A stretch of DNA of 64,000 bases, from assembly GCF_964204865.1 (NCBI RefSeq), contig NC_135252.1, positions 18,559,383 through 18,623,382 on the forward strand, written 5' to 3'. Below are positions 25,931 through 38,600 of this stretch, piece after piece. Position numbers and translations under genes: made by a program. The first letter of the stretch is position 1. Every line of letters starts with the position of its first letter. Source of the DNA: Styela clava. Lineage: Eukaryota; Chordata; Ascidiacea; Stolidobranchia; Styelidae. The notes beneath the pieces were generated by a model. The model did no database searches, was not told the DNA's origin, and saw only the letters and a program-made list of their open reading frames with translations.

Positions 25931-26060
25931 GGCCGCTCCCGTAGTATGTGAACCAAGATGGCGGACACCGGAACATAGTATGTGTAGCAGGTTAAAGTTA
26001 GGCCATTATTTCAATTCCAATTTTCGGAGTTCGGAGACTAGCCAAGTGACTCCTGTAACA
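25931..26060 (+). repeat. dispersed CTCCCGTAGTATGTG family, copy
   Basis: It begins GCTCCCGTAGTATGTGAACC, continues with AAGATGGCGGACACCGGAACA, then GTATGTGTAGCAGGTTA, and ends near GACTAGCCAAGTGACTCC. The same block order recurs at 53.9 kb. The AAGATGGCG...GTATGTGTACCAGGTTAG core also forms the 66-bp tandem unit at 4.6-5.05 kb. Confidence 0.75.
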
Positions 26061-27435
26061 TTTGTGCCTGAAATTGAGGCCTAACCTGAATCTTTTGCTT
26101 TCCATATTATTGACCTTGAAAAATAGGATTTCAATTAAAATAAAATATAAGAATATTGGAAACTATCTCATTGTATTTAAGTTCATTCCCCTTTGTAAAT
26201 TTACCGGTTATCGATGTGCATTGTCAGAGGCGGGAATATCTTTTTAATAAGCTTTGTATTACCTTTGTATTGTGGCGCCGAATTGTTCCAGGAGTCAGTC
26301 CTTGTAAATTTCGATTTGAACAAAAAAACATCAAAAATTTGTCGTGAGGTGCTCAGTATTGAGGAATTCAGCATATTATAATTTATAATATTTGTTCAAT
26401 AAGTAAATATGCTTTTGTAGTGATACCAAGTATGAGATTTAAAATGCCCAGCATGAGTGACAGTGATTAAATCGTTTGATTTGTTATATAGGAATGTACA
26501 GAATCACGCGTTTAGGAAGTCCTAAATGTGATAATATCATTCATCAAGTAAATCACAAGGTAACAAGAGAAACGTTTCAAATCATAACTTCGAATTTATT
26601 GGACATAAAATGTACATATTAATCGTTTTCTTATTATGTCGTTGTTGTTATTGTTAGTATTTTTCTTTTCCATTTACTTCTGACTGTGAAAAAAACGGAC
26701 CTCACAATTGCTTTGAAATTTTTAGTGGTTAAAAATCGTATTTTTCGCTAGGCTATTATACTTTTATTTCAAAAATTTTTGTGGGCTCTATTGGTTTTGT
26801 TTTGTTTTGTGTGCGATAGCGTCATCTAAATTAAAAATGCGCACCTTGTATTGTTTTCGCGTTTGCGTTAGCAGTCAGGCGAAGTCGAGAAGAGTCTGGT
26901 ACCGGTATAGTCTACTGTGACAGATTGCATACCCGAACTACTTTGTTTTGGTTTTTGTGTTCATATATTTAAGCATCGTTCTCTTGTGTTCATTTCATCA
27001 TTCAATTTTTTATCTGAATTTTTGGTTCCTCTTATCAATTAGTTTTTTGGAATGTTTGAATAAACCTGAATACTCAAAATTATTTTAACATGATAAATTA
27101 TTTTAATATGGTAAATTAAATATTCTAGAATTTGATGACCGCAGTATAGAAGTAATAAATGAAAATGATAGAAATAAATACTAAGGGAGGTAAATAATAA
27201 AAGACGACGTAAAAATACAATTTTTTTATAAAAGACCACCAGCTTAAAAATTGAGACAGAAAAAAAGGTTGTTAATTCTATAGTGTTAGAGAATAATACA
27301 TTACACTGAATTAGGGTACATTGGGTCGCCATTGTGAGCGTATGACTCGGAGAAACACTGCCCAATATCAAACTTTTGTCGCCAATAGATTGTCTGGATA
27401 AGTCTATATTAATCCAAATTAAAATATTTTATGTT
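26061..27435. other. no gene seen
   Basis: The patch 26815-26945 is less AT-rich and contains several CpG but shows no ORF, tRNA-like box or repeat partner in this window. The remaining sequence is AT-rich with chance ORFs. Confidence 0.4.
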
Positions 27436-27439
27436 AATA

Positions 27440-27713
27440 TATATAGGGTGTCCATAAAGTTGCAAAAGAAAGTTGCAATAAAATTGCAAAGGGAATTTAT
27501 CGACACCATAAAATATTTTGACCTTTACAGATGTATTGAATGTAAAATAAATACCAAATAATTAATATTAAATAAATAAATAAAACATAATATTTGAATA
27601 TTTAAAATATTTTTATTAATTAAAAAACAACAAACCTGGTCAAAATTTATTGAGGTCTGACTTTATAACAAAATTGAAACTGTAAAGGGACTCCATGGAC
27701 ACCCTGTATATAT
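27440..27713. mobile_element. mariner-like MITE, copy 1
   Basis: The left end reads TATATAGGGTGTCCATAAAGT. The right end is its inverted counterpart, with CATGGACACCCTGTATATA. The ends abut TA dinucleotides, as expected for Tc1/mariner insertion, and GGGTGTCCATAAAGT resembles known mariner termini. It is about 270 bp with no transposase. Its body is related in inverse orientation to 53003-53200: both carry CAATTTTGTTAT.AA.TCAG, AGGTTTGTTGTTTTTTAAT and CGATAAATTCC.TTTGCAATTT. Confidence 0.75.
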
Positions 27714-29721
27714 GTACAAAGATAATTTGTATGCGCATATGCAATGGCTGAAATTTGTTATATTCAATCTACGAGGAAACGTACTGTTTTGACAAGGTTC
27801 ATTACTAATGGTACAAATATTTACAATAGTTGTCAGCCATTTAAAAACCATATTTATGAATTTAAAATTATTGAAATATTTGCCAATTTTGGTAAATATA
27901 CAATAAATAAGGTCATGGTAAGTACAAATATAAGCAATTTCACGAAGGCAATAATATTCGAGTCTGGAAAAGACCTAAAAAATAACGGTTTTAAACAAAG
28001 TTTGACCCATCTCGAACACTCTTGCGCTCGTTGATTATATATTTTTGAATGTAATTCTTAATTAGTATTTTATTACTACGTGTTAGATTAGCTTTTATGA
28101 ATTAGAATTTCATAAGTATTTGAGACTGAAAGAAAGTCAACAGCTTCAGCAGAACGTAGGCACTTGAGTCAAGTTCAAGATATTGTTTTCGCAAAACCAA
28201 GATTATGAATTCGAAAGGTTTTGGTAAAACTTTTGAACGGATTTAGATGAAACTGACTCTCTTGTAGTGGTTCAAATAGTATGGCATTTCAACTTCAAAA
28301 CTCAAAATTGATACGTACGTTCTATTTATCCGAACTTTTTGACAGCAGCACAGAATTTTTAACTTTTTTTGTTTTTGAATTCCACATTATAATTTCTATT
28401 ATTTTCAAATTTTCAAAATGAAGAATTACAAATTCTTTTTCTCGGTCTATGTTATTCACCTATTTTGCGTTGAAACAAGGCAGACTCAAATTGGATTATT
28501 AAATGATATTGAAATATCAGATGATCATTAAAATAGGATGTGTACAGCTGTGTAGAATTGAAGATTCCCCTTTTCTTTGGTGTATTAGAATGTACGTCTC
28601 TTAAAACTGTTTAACCGTTTTGCTTTACTGGCTTAAAATCCAGATAATCGACTTTACATAGGTTTTAAAACCCATTATACGGATTCCAACTTGAATAGCA
28701 ATGAATAGCATTTAACAAATGTGTAAATATTTGCTGTCTGACAAAGATTGTTCTTAAATTCTAGTCTACAACGCATAATAATTGTTCGGATCCAATGTGT
28801 AAGAATTTAATTTGGTGTTTTGCATGTATAGCGTTAAACGCAATGTATAGTGTAGTTGATGCGTTACTTTTTTTTCGCTGACCAAATAATTTATCTATCA
28901 GTCATTCTAGGCGCTACGCTTAACTGAGTATAGATTTTCATTAACATCCAGTGTTATTATTATTGCTTTTTTTAATGTTATTTATAATTTTGTAGGCATA
29001 CGAAATTTCCAGTTCCCCGGTTTGAATCTAAGAGCTTCAGCCAGTGGCGCCAAAATAGTAAGATAGAGCTGTCTAACTACTAGGCAATCACACTAAGAGG
29101 TTTTAAAAAAAATGTCAACATGTAGATATGACGCTAATAGCCTTATCAACAGATGCATGTTATAATACTGTGAAAAACTTATAAAAAATGGATTCAGAAA
29201 TATAAGTATGGGATCATGTTATATAATATATATTTCTTTTTATAGTTTTAGTGTTTGAGAGAATATTAAAATTGAAAAAAAGTGTTTAATCATGAATTGA
29301 TATAACACTACTTTTTTCAGGCAATAATAAAATATACACTACTGTCACTCAATTATTTAATCACTATAGCCACCATGTATCAATGGAAAGTGTTATACCA
29401 AAGCAGGCTCTAGTTTGGTTTATATATTTGCCCGCTTTAACGTGAAGTAATCCTTTATTTTAAAGACGAAAACAATCCAAATTAATTGTAGATAAGAGAA
29501 TGTTAATGTTGTAAGAATGGGCCATATTAGATAGTAATTTGCTTGTATTCAACTCAAATAACCTAACCCTATTTGCCCATAATGAACTGCCAAAGTTTAA
29601 CTCAGCCCTCTTTCTTCTTCCCGTCATTCTCAAGTATTTCAACAACAAATTTTATTTAAATAACTTAATGAATTAAAACATTATCTTTTCTTAGTGTAAC
29701 ATTAATTTTAAACTAAACAAT
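27714..29721. other. intergenic, upstream of the second peptide gene
   Basis: AT-rich with chance ORFs such as 27744-28034 (+), which has no recognisable product. No repeat or RNA gene seen. Confidence 0.45.
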
Positions 29722-32700
29722 ATGAAGACCACAAGCGTGATGACTCAATTTCTTGTTTGTATGTTGCTATACGGTCTTATTCTGCAGTGCCAATCTTCAA
29801 AAATATCAAAAGGTAGGTGATTTCATATATGCAAAATAACATTTTTCAAAAAAAAATTTGAGAAAGAAAACTCAAAATACTACAACTACAGAGGTAGTAA
29901 AATGAAATGTTTAAAAATATATATTGACGTTTACCAAATATGATTCACTCAGGCAGTGGTGCAAGTGAATATCGATTTCAGTTGTTTACGTATTTTGACC
30001 AAACAACTCAGTGCTTGTTTTCTTGCTGAAGCAAAGTACGTACACATTTGTGGTATTAAAAACATGGCTGAATATTTATAACTAAAATAATGAGAAGTAA
30101 AAATATTAAAACCAAGTTGATTTTTTATTTAAATTGAACAATTTTTGTTTTATTATTTTATTTATATATAATATTATCATTGAATAATGAATTGAAAGTA
30201 AATTACAGAAAATTTTTCACATTATAATACAATTGACTTGTTCAAGTTTTGTAATGCCTAGCTGATTTTTAATTTTCAATTTCACTGTATAATCTTTCAC
30301 TAAAACCATAAAATGCTCACTCGAAAGCTAAAAAACGATTGCTATTTTAGTATATCAAAATAACAATAAACAATGAAAAATTGAAGACTAGCTAAGATTG
30401 CTACTATAAAAATATTCCATTGTAACTAAATGGTTGTTGTCAAATGCATTTGTGATATATTACATAATTTGAACTTGCGTATTTTTTGCAGAACAAATCA
30501 AGCTGGAGCAGTTCAAAAACGAAGATAACACGTTTCACTTGATGGAGGTAATTTGATAATGTTTGAGATAAACTTAAAACCAAAAATGTTAATGCTTTCG
30601 TACTTGCATCAACCGCTTTTAAGTCGTAGGGGCTATCCAAGTAATTATCAATATATGCCTAACGATTTGTTAGTGTAAAACGATTTTCTGAGAAAATACA
30701 AAATCGCGTCAACAACACTCATATAGAAGCATATAGTGTTCCCCAAATTCGCAAATTTTCATACATAATTTTATTTAAATTTTCTTTAGATCATTCAGGT
30801 CTGAATAACCGAAAATTACTCATGTGAATATATTATTTTGCACCTATATCAAATTAAACCCTTTAAGACATCTAATAATACGTTAGAAATAATTGTTTCG
30901 ACTAAAAATTATTGTGCAAATTTACGATAATATCCAACTATGCTTGCGGTATGTTTTGCGTATATTTCTTGATTCAATACATATCCTTGAAATTCAATTT
31001 TTGGAATTATTTGATATACGACTTATACTGTTCCCGGTATTACACTTTATTGCATATTAGCAACTTCATATTGGACCAGGGTATGAAATTTCCCTATACT
31101 CTGTAATATAATATTTATTATTAAATGAGCCGCATGGTTCTTGTTCAAAATACCACAAAAATCATCAAAGTGCATACCGATATGTTTTAACGAAAGGGAA
31201 GCAATTAAACGTAATAAACATGTGCAAATATGAGCCTGTGTTTTATGAGTAAGTTTTAAATATATATCAGAATACCCGTGTATAAGTGATATCGTTAAAT
31301 TCGTATTATGTGGTTACTAAGCTATCAATACTTATGGCATCCATAAAAACATCGATTTATTGGCATTTCTGAGGAGGGGAGGGATATATTGTTGTTGCAA
31401 TTCTCCTGAATACACGTTGGGTAATCATCTTTAACATTAAATTATTGAATCTAATCCTAGTTTTGCCACACTGTAATAATTAGAGTCGTTACCTTACAAT
31501 GTACATATTCATTCAATACAGGCCGTTTCCAAAGAAAGTATAAGCAAACAATTACAGGCTTGAAACAAATTTGTCAATTGGTTGATTTAAAACCCTCAAC
31601 AGGATTATACAATAGTTTTACAGTTCTCCGTTAGGTTCTATTAAAAAAAACTTGAAATTAAAAATAGTTGAACAATATTAAAAATTATCATTTCTTCTTT
31701 GCTCAAAATAAGATATGCTCAACAACATTCACCATGCAATTTTTTGAATATCTTAAGTAGACGTGGTAACGGAGATAATTTTTCATTAATAGCAAAAGGT
31801 TCTGCTTTTATGTATACAAAACATTCTGAACTATTTTCGGTTTTGTATTTTATGGGGATGAGAGTTTTGGTTATCGGAATTAGAATATGCAGACAACCAT
31901 AAACCATAATAAGTTAAGAGCCAATTACCTAAATATGTTTATCTTTAAAAAAAATTGGGTTTTCCCTGAATTAGAAAATTATTGTTTTCGAAAAGTGGAG
32001 TATAATTCTTATAAATTTCAAAGTTGGTGTATTGGATTTGACAACATTTCATTTTGAAACACAAAGTTGTGAGCGAGTTCGCGAAAACGGGTTTCCAGAG
32101 TTGACTTCGTCCACAAGAAAACATCCGTTTTCAAAAGTCAAATTATTTTTTAAGAACACCTAGATTGAAAGTCTGAATTAAATTATTAAATTATCACATT
32201 ATTGTATACATAAGACCTACGGGAATATATTTAAACCTGATGTAAATTTTTATATTAGAAACGATCAACAAATTCAGATATTGAAACGTTGGAAGATTCA
32301 GAAGAACACAGAACGAAAAGGAGCCTCAACTCGTTTTGGCGATACATTTGTTCCAAAAAGCCTTGCTTGAGAAAATGTCGAGAATATCGTCGACCCTTAG
32401 CACGTAAGTTTACTAATTGCCTAATCAATAATCATTATTATTAGGTAAAATTAAGTATATAAACAGGAAATACTTAAATTCGGAAGATTTTGAAAAATTG
32501 CACTAAAGATCTCACCTATGTTTTAATTACGATCACTCCATTACACATTAGTTCTGGTTACAATAATTTGCTGAAATAATATACGTTGAGCATAGACCGG
32601 CTATCCCATTGAACACCAACTATTAACAGAGTCGTAGTTTAATAAAGGTATTTCTTGCTAACAAAGGTATTTTTTTCAAACATGTTATAACTAATTAGTA

Positions 32701-32811
32701 ATTACCATCTCATTAACAGGTCCTTATCGTGGGAAAAACCGTCTGGTGAAATGCTGCAAACGAGGTATTCTGCAAATGAATTATTGCAGACTGTATGAAA
32801 TGGTGATGTGA
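29722..32811 (+). CDS. secreted cationic six-cysteine peptide precursor 2
   Basis: Four exons join in frame: 29722-29812, 30492-30547, 32259-32403 and 32720-32811 (127 aa). Residues 1-26 are a signal peptide (core FLVCMLLYGLIL). A short Glu/Asp-rich pro-region follows, with KRST early and RTKR at 67-70 as the likely final cleavage site. The mature part is about 57 residues, rich in Lys/Arg, beginning SL and containing SFWRYIC. Cysteines follow C-x4-C-x3-C-x19-CC-x9-C. Intron phases (1, 0, 1) and exon contents match those of the gene at 13.1 kb: signal; acidic pro-piece; cleavage site plus Cys 1-3; Cys 4-6. The two are therefore likely ancient paralogues despite low sequence identity. An antimicrobial or other secreted-peptide role is inferred, not shown. 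The adjacent CC recalls beta-defensins, but the other spacings differ. Confidence 0.72.
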
Positions 32812-35548
32812 AAGAAGCTCCTCAACAAAATATGTAAATGAAACTGACTTCGCTCTCGCTTAGTTTTGCAGACCATGTTATAAGACTTTACTTGATGACG
32901 ACAATTTACATAGATATAAACTTACTTCAAACATGTCGAAATCAATGTTTTTTACACGCCTATATATTCTTCAACATTTTAATGTTTTGTCGATATATTA
33001 TTATTTAAAATTTAGGGCAGAGATGATTGTAAATATTAAATCCCTTTCACGTTCAGATTCTTCCGGTCCAATTTTCAACAAAGTACAAGTCTATGCAGCA
33101 TTTAGTATATACGTTTTAATTCAGAATTTCGGCTTTTAATTAATCTAAATCTAAAAGTTCATATCTATAAATGATTACATTAAATGTTATTTTTTTCACC
33201 AATCACATCCTTTTGTCTGTCTGGACATCGTATTGCATTTATTCGATGAATAGTTCAATATTCTTCTACTTTTTGTAAAATATCTACAATGACTAGTGTA
33301 ACTTAGATCATAATTAGAAGCGGCACTGAAGTGATAATCCGTCATAACATGACGTCACACTTTAAGATGGCGTGAGTACGGAGTCCTTGTCCAACGACAA
33401 AGTCACCCATAACCAACCTTGCCCCGACCTATGATCGACCTATGATAATCTGAATATGGAAGTTTTCAGTCCCCAAGAAATCACTTTGTTGTTGGCCACA
33501 TTAGATTCATTTTACATTGCTGATGCGTGGCTTCTGATTCTTATAAATTTTCCTATTATTTTTATTTTATTTGAAAACAACCTCGCCAAAATACGATTGC
33601 ATATTAAGATGCTAAAATTCCGATAGCATAAATGAACCAAATGTAGGTTCTTTGTAAAGACCTTTGTAAAAAGCCTATTTAACAATATACGTTCTGTTAT
33701 GACAAATATTGGCAGCATGGATCGTAGATAAAAATGTGAATTTAATATTGCTTTTTTTTTTTTTTTAAATTGTTATCTTGCAGCGTGAGTGGTCGTAATT
33801 TTGTTTATATTTGAATTTACTTTAAACTCGTATTGATTCAAAAATTACTTTTTTTTTCTACATTGTATTGCTACCCTGTAATAATATTTTTACTGTTGAT
33901 ACCCAATAAATGTTGAGATCTCAGACAGGAAAATGTTAGGACCAACTACGTGCGGTGATTTTATAAACCCTGATTTCTTTAGCTTCTTTAATTTTGGAAT
34001 TTTTTGTGTTCATTTTTGCAAATAAACTTGTTATATTATATTTTGAATTTTACAAATTATGAATGTGTTATTACAAGAAAATCCAATAGTTTTTACGTTG
34101 ATCCAACCCGCACCCCCTCTACCGTATCTACCCTTGTCTGAGAAAGTACTTGCCAATGCATTTTTGATCAGAATTATATGGAGTCGTGTGAATTATGTAT
34201 ATTTTTGTATATGTGTGTTGCTGTAATTACTCTTTATTAAATGCGTGAGATTGGAATTAATTGGAATTTGTTGCAGGAATGGTAGTATTTAACTACCAAT
34301 TGCTTCTATTTAGCTTATTTGTTGCAGGATAGTTATAGAAAAGAATGGCATACGTTAGAATAAATATTGCGCTATATTATGAAACCTGTCCAAACGAACG
34401 GAATGAGAAAAATTTACCAAGCTAATAAGTTGTGTGAATGATCTAAAACGAGTAATGTTTACTCAACAATCGTTTCGTAGAACTGTTAAAATGAGAATAG
34501 AAGGTAACAATAGCAGTTTGAAATGAGTTGGAATTTTTTCCCGACGAAACGTTTAAATCTATTTTAGGAAAAATAGAATCAATTTGGCGGTTATGATAGG
34601 TAAATAATAACTATGAGTCAGGGAATATTCACCCATTTAAAAAAAAAATTACTTTCAATACCTTTCGAATAACGTTGCCAAGTTTGTGCATTATACGATA
34701 TTCATTTTCCTGTTGCCATAGGTTCAGAATCTTCTAAAATCAGATTTAGTGTCGAATTAGGCTTGTCTCGTCCTACATTAGCGTACATTATGTCCATAGC
34801 ATATATGTAGAGAAAAGGCAAATGCATGGCATACCTAATCAAACACATTAGTGTACAGAATGCGCATCTGCAAATTGTCCGGCGAGCCTCACATAACATT
34901 TTCTCGTTCAAGATTTATCACAGAAATGTTGAAACTAAACAAAATTAACTTTGTTCAGCTTTTCCTGATAGTGGAGTTATTAATTGATAAAGTCCTCCGA
35001 TATTTGCGGGAACATATGTGGCAACGTTGAGTACATGTAACACTTGATGAGTCAGTGGTGCTTGGAACTCTACACACAGTCAAGGGTTCGGTTTCAGATG
35101 ATGGATCCTGATGTCTGAACCGTCTTATATAAAACAGTCAATTTATTCTATTCAGTCTGATTTATTTAATCATATAATTTATTAATAAATAATATAGAAA
35201 GTATGTGGCGGCATGCTACTGCCATTTATATCAGTTATTTGTCACTTTTCATGTACAAAAAAATTAATTTTACATGACTTCTAAATATATATGTGGACAT
35301 AGTGATTACGCACTCGCACGGTCTCTCTATAGAAATAGAAGCGAATACACTGAGCATACAATACACTCAACGGGATTTGGTTTCCTCTGTGAACTTGTCA
35401 GAAGTGAAGTAAATTTGAAACAAATTACCAGAAAATATGAACAATTCATTACCACGACAATTTAATTACGATACATTGACATGCAGTTCATGGCCTGGGT
35501 TCAATTGTGGATAATAGGCATAAAGTGGGTTTAACGATTGAAAAAAGA
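32812..35548. other. intergenic between the second peptide gene and the protease
   Basis: AT-rich. A GC-richer patch at 33.34-33.48 kb includes AAGATGGCG but is not otherwise alignable to the dispersed family. A near-palindrome around GATGGATCCTGATG lies at about 35092-35123. No supported coding sequence. Confidence 0.4.
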
Positions 35549-35554
35549 TTTATT
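35549..35554 (-). terminator. polyadenylation signal of the protease gene
   Basis: AATAAA on the minus strand, about 127 nt past the protease stop codon. This is a sensible 3' UTR length, and it is the nearest canonical signal. Confidence 0.5.
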
Positions 35555-35680
35555 TTTCAATACTAGCACTTGTAGGCAAAATTAATGTCATTACGACTTG
35601 AAATATTCATGAGTTGACGGGTTCACAACAAACTGTTGTAGAGACAGCATGATCTATCGTTTCCTGTGGCAAATTGTACG

Positions 35681-38600
35681 TCACTGTTTTCTCCAGTTTT
35701 CGCAGTTTTTATCCATCACGCCATAAATCCAAAATAGATAATACGAGACCTGCAATGGTAAGACGTTTATTTTGTAAAATGATTTATTTCACTTTTCTAT
35801 TTCGGTGCTGTTATTATATGCGAAAAGTTCAGACGCGTCGTCTGCCGTTAGGTGGAGAAAAAGCCTTCCGTGAAGTGCCAATGGGTAGGTGGATTTATTG
35901 AGATATTTCAAAGAAATAAATAGGAAAAAAAGTGATTCGCATAATTTATTCAAGGACGTAATATGAATCTAGGTAATAACATAATAAGGATTATAATTAA
36001 ATGGATTTAACATTATGAAATCATTCCATGACCATGAGTATAGTAATTCCATATTACGCCATTTAAACGTCTTACCTGCGTGTATATACCCGGTAGCTTT
36101 TCTGTCCCACACTTTGCGGCGCCAAAACTTATGATACCTTGTAACTGCCACTGTCCTGGCGCGGTGGGTGACTCGCATATTAAAGGACCGCCTGAATCAC
36201 CCTGAAATAAAGTATACGTAGTTAAACAAAGTTTTAGATTTCGCCGGGAAAAATTTTGTGTGTAAAACTTTTATTATTAGTTTCAAACTTTGGCGTTTTT
36301 CGGTTTATAAATTTCAATCTTTTTAATAATCCTCTTTATCAGCATCTGGTGATAGGCAAAAGCTACCATTTTTACCTCAGTTTTTTCGATTAATTGATTC
36401 GAAATGCTGTGTTTTTATCGTCATTTGTGCAGAACAGCATATAGTAGAAACAAAACTTCAAAACAATGTATTACCAAAAGTTTCTAACATTGCAGCGTCA
36501 CGATTACATATGAAAAGTAAAAAAAAAGTATAAAAATCCAAAAACGTACCGTGCACGTATCTTGTCCCAGTTCTCCTCCCGCACACAAAATCATTTGAGT
36601 TTGTGAAAAAAAATAAGCAAACTTACAAATGTTTGGCGAGACTATTGGAACTGTTGCTTCTTTTAATCTGTAGTTAGTTGGGCCCATGCCTGTTTAAAAT
36701 TTCAGGAAATATTTGTTCCTTTGACACATAAACAGATTTTCAGTATAGTTTTTATTTGCAAGTAATTAGGACATATGTTCATTAATTAAAAATGTAGAAT
36801 AAACTAAAGGTAAATTTTTATTCACATTTCAAGAATTTTTTAGAGAAAGTTTAGGTCTGATATTTTAAAATTTTTATTGACTCTGAATTATTTCTTCATT
36901 TACAAGTTCAGAAGGCAAATCGCAATTTTTCATACAGGTTTGTTTTTAGTTAACAACGTTATCCTCAATTCACCTTTCTGTCTTTCTGATAAGAAAACTA
37001 CACTGTCACTTTTGAACAATGTTGCTTTCCATCTGAAATTTTACACCTATTAAATAACCATATGCTATAATTGTAGCCAACATCAAAATTAGAGTTTGAT
37101 GGGGAACTTTTCATAAAGCATTTACGGCGCTCCAGAAGTGTATGTATCAGTATAGAGATAACTAATTTTGTTCGCCTACTGTACATCACGTTGTATAAAG
37201 GAACTGAAGCCTATGGTTATATTTACTTGGCAAACACAGACAGTCCCCAAACTCGTAATAGAACTAAAATAAGGAAAATCAGAATAAAATTATGGCCTAA
37301 CCCTAACCTGGTAGTCCATATACACTACAGGAGTTACCACATTTACAAAATTAACAATTTCGAAAAAGCGCTTCACCAATATTTTAGCTGGATTATGATT
37401 TACTATGTAAGTGTACTAATATAACTTACCCACAGTGTCTCCCCAACCGGCTACTCGGCATTTTGTTCCTGGTTTTGGTGCACTTACCCCAAACTGTGGT
37501 AGACATATAGGTCGAATCTTTGGTGTTAGTTTCATTGGTTTTGGAAGTTTTATAAGTGCAATGTCATTCGTTCGTCTCTAGAATATACAAATACATATAA
37601 TTTTCAATTATCAAGATTTTTCAAGATTTCTCTTCCTATTTTTTTTTCTTCGAATTATTGGATCATTGCATGCTTCAATGAACTGTTTTGGGTTACAGAA
37701 GGTTCGTAATGTATTAATTCATGAAACATCACTAATAAATACTCTAATTTAGAAAATAAGTACGTAGTGAGAAAACAGTATACAACTTTCACTTCATTTT
37801 GGGGGCATACTGTTAAAAATGATATAAAGTAACTTGAGTGCAAATTTAAATTACCTATCTCTGCAAACATATTATAAAACTGTTCTATATTTGAAGCTTC
37901 AATCGTTGGTTTCACGAAAGTCGCAGACATCACAATCGATTTGTTTGATGAAATCAAACAACAACAGCTTCAGGTTTCAAACCACGTGTACTTTCATTAT
38001 ATTGTTTATATAGGAAATATTTAATTTACCTTCAAGTGATAATCTTCGTGTATTGTGACCATGCTGTCATTGAGTGCAAATATCCGAACTGTTTTGTGGT
38101 ATCCCGTTTTCACATATCTTCCTATGAATAAGGTTCTTGCGATTGAAAGACTAAACACAATTATGTTAATATGTGTGAGAAGAAAAAAATAAATAATGAA
38201 ATCTTTTATTAACTTTATATAAGATTTTGTTTTCTGTTTGTTGATTTATAAAAGTTGATTATGCAGTTAAATGACAAATGTTTTTTATTATCCCGACATT
38301 GGCAAAAGCGTAATATGGAAACTTACTCAATTGCAGTGTTGTTCGTATTAAGAAAACAATGCGCTGCTGTAAGAACCCATGATCGGCAGATGAGAGTTGC
38401 TCCGCATTGAAGCTTTCCTCCCGACCATATCGCTGCCTAGAAATAATATAAAAATTTATTGATATAAATCAATATATTGAAAAATTACAAAATATTTACC
38501 CTGAATAAATAAAACCAGGTTCGGTTTTCAATTGTTACAACAAACTATTTGAAGTCATTTTTATTTTGTTGCAAAACAGTGTGCAATAAATGCATGTGGA

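Noticed and set aside
26815..26945. CpG-containing, GC-richer patch considered as a promoter, SINE or tRNA-derived element
   Set aside because: No A/B box, no cloverleaf, no ORF and no second copy in the window.
27039..27371. 110-codon minus-strand ORF with hydrophobic stretches
   Set aside because: Hydrophobicity reflects AT-rich codons. There is no signal or topology pattern, no homologue recognised and no splice partners.
37191..37424. 77-codon ORF in a protease intron
   Set aside because: It lies on a reverse copy of a dispersed repeat; equivalent copies at 42.8 and 47.2 kb do not keep the frame.
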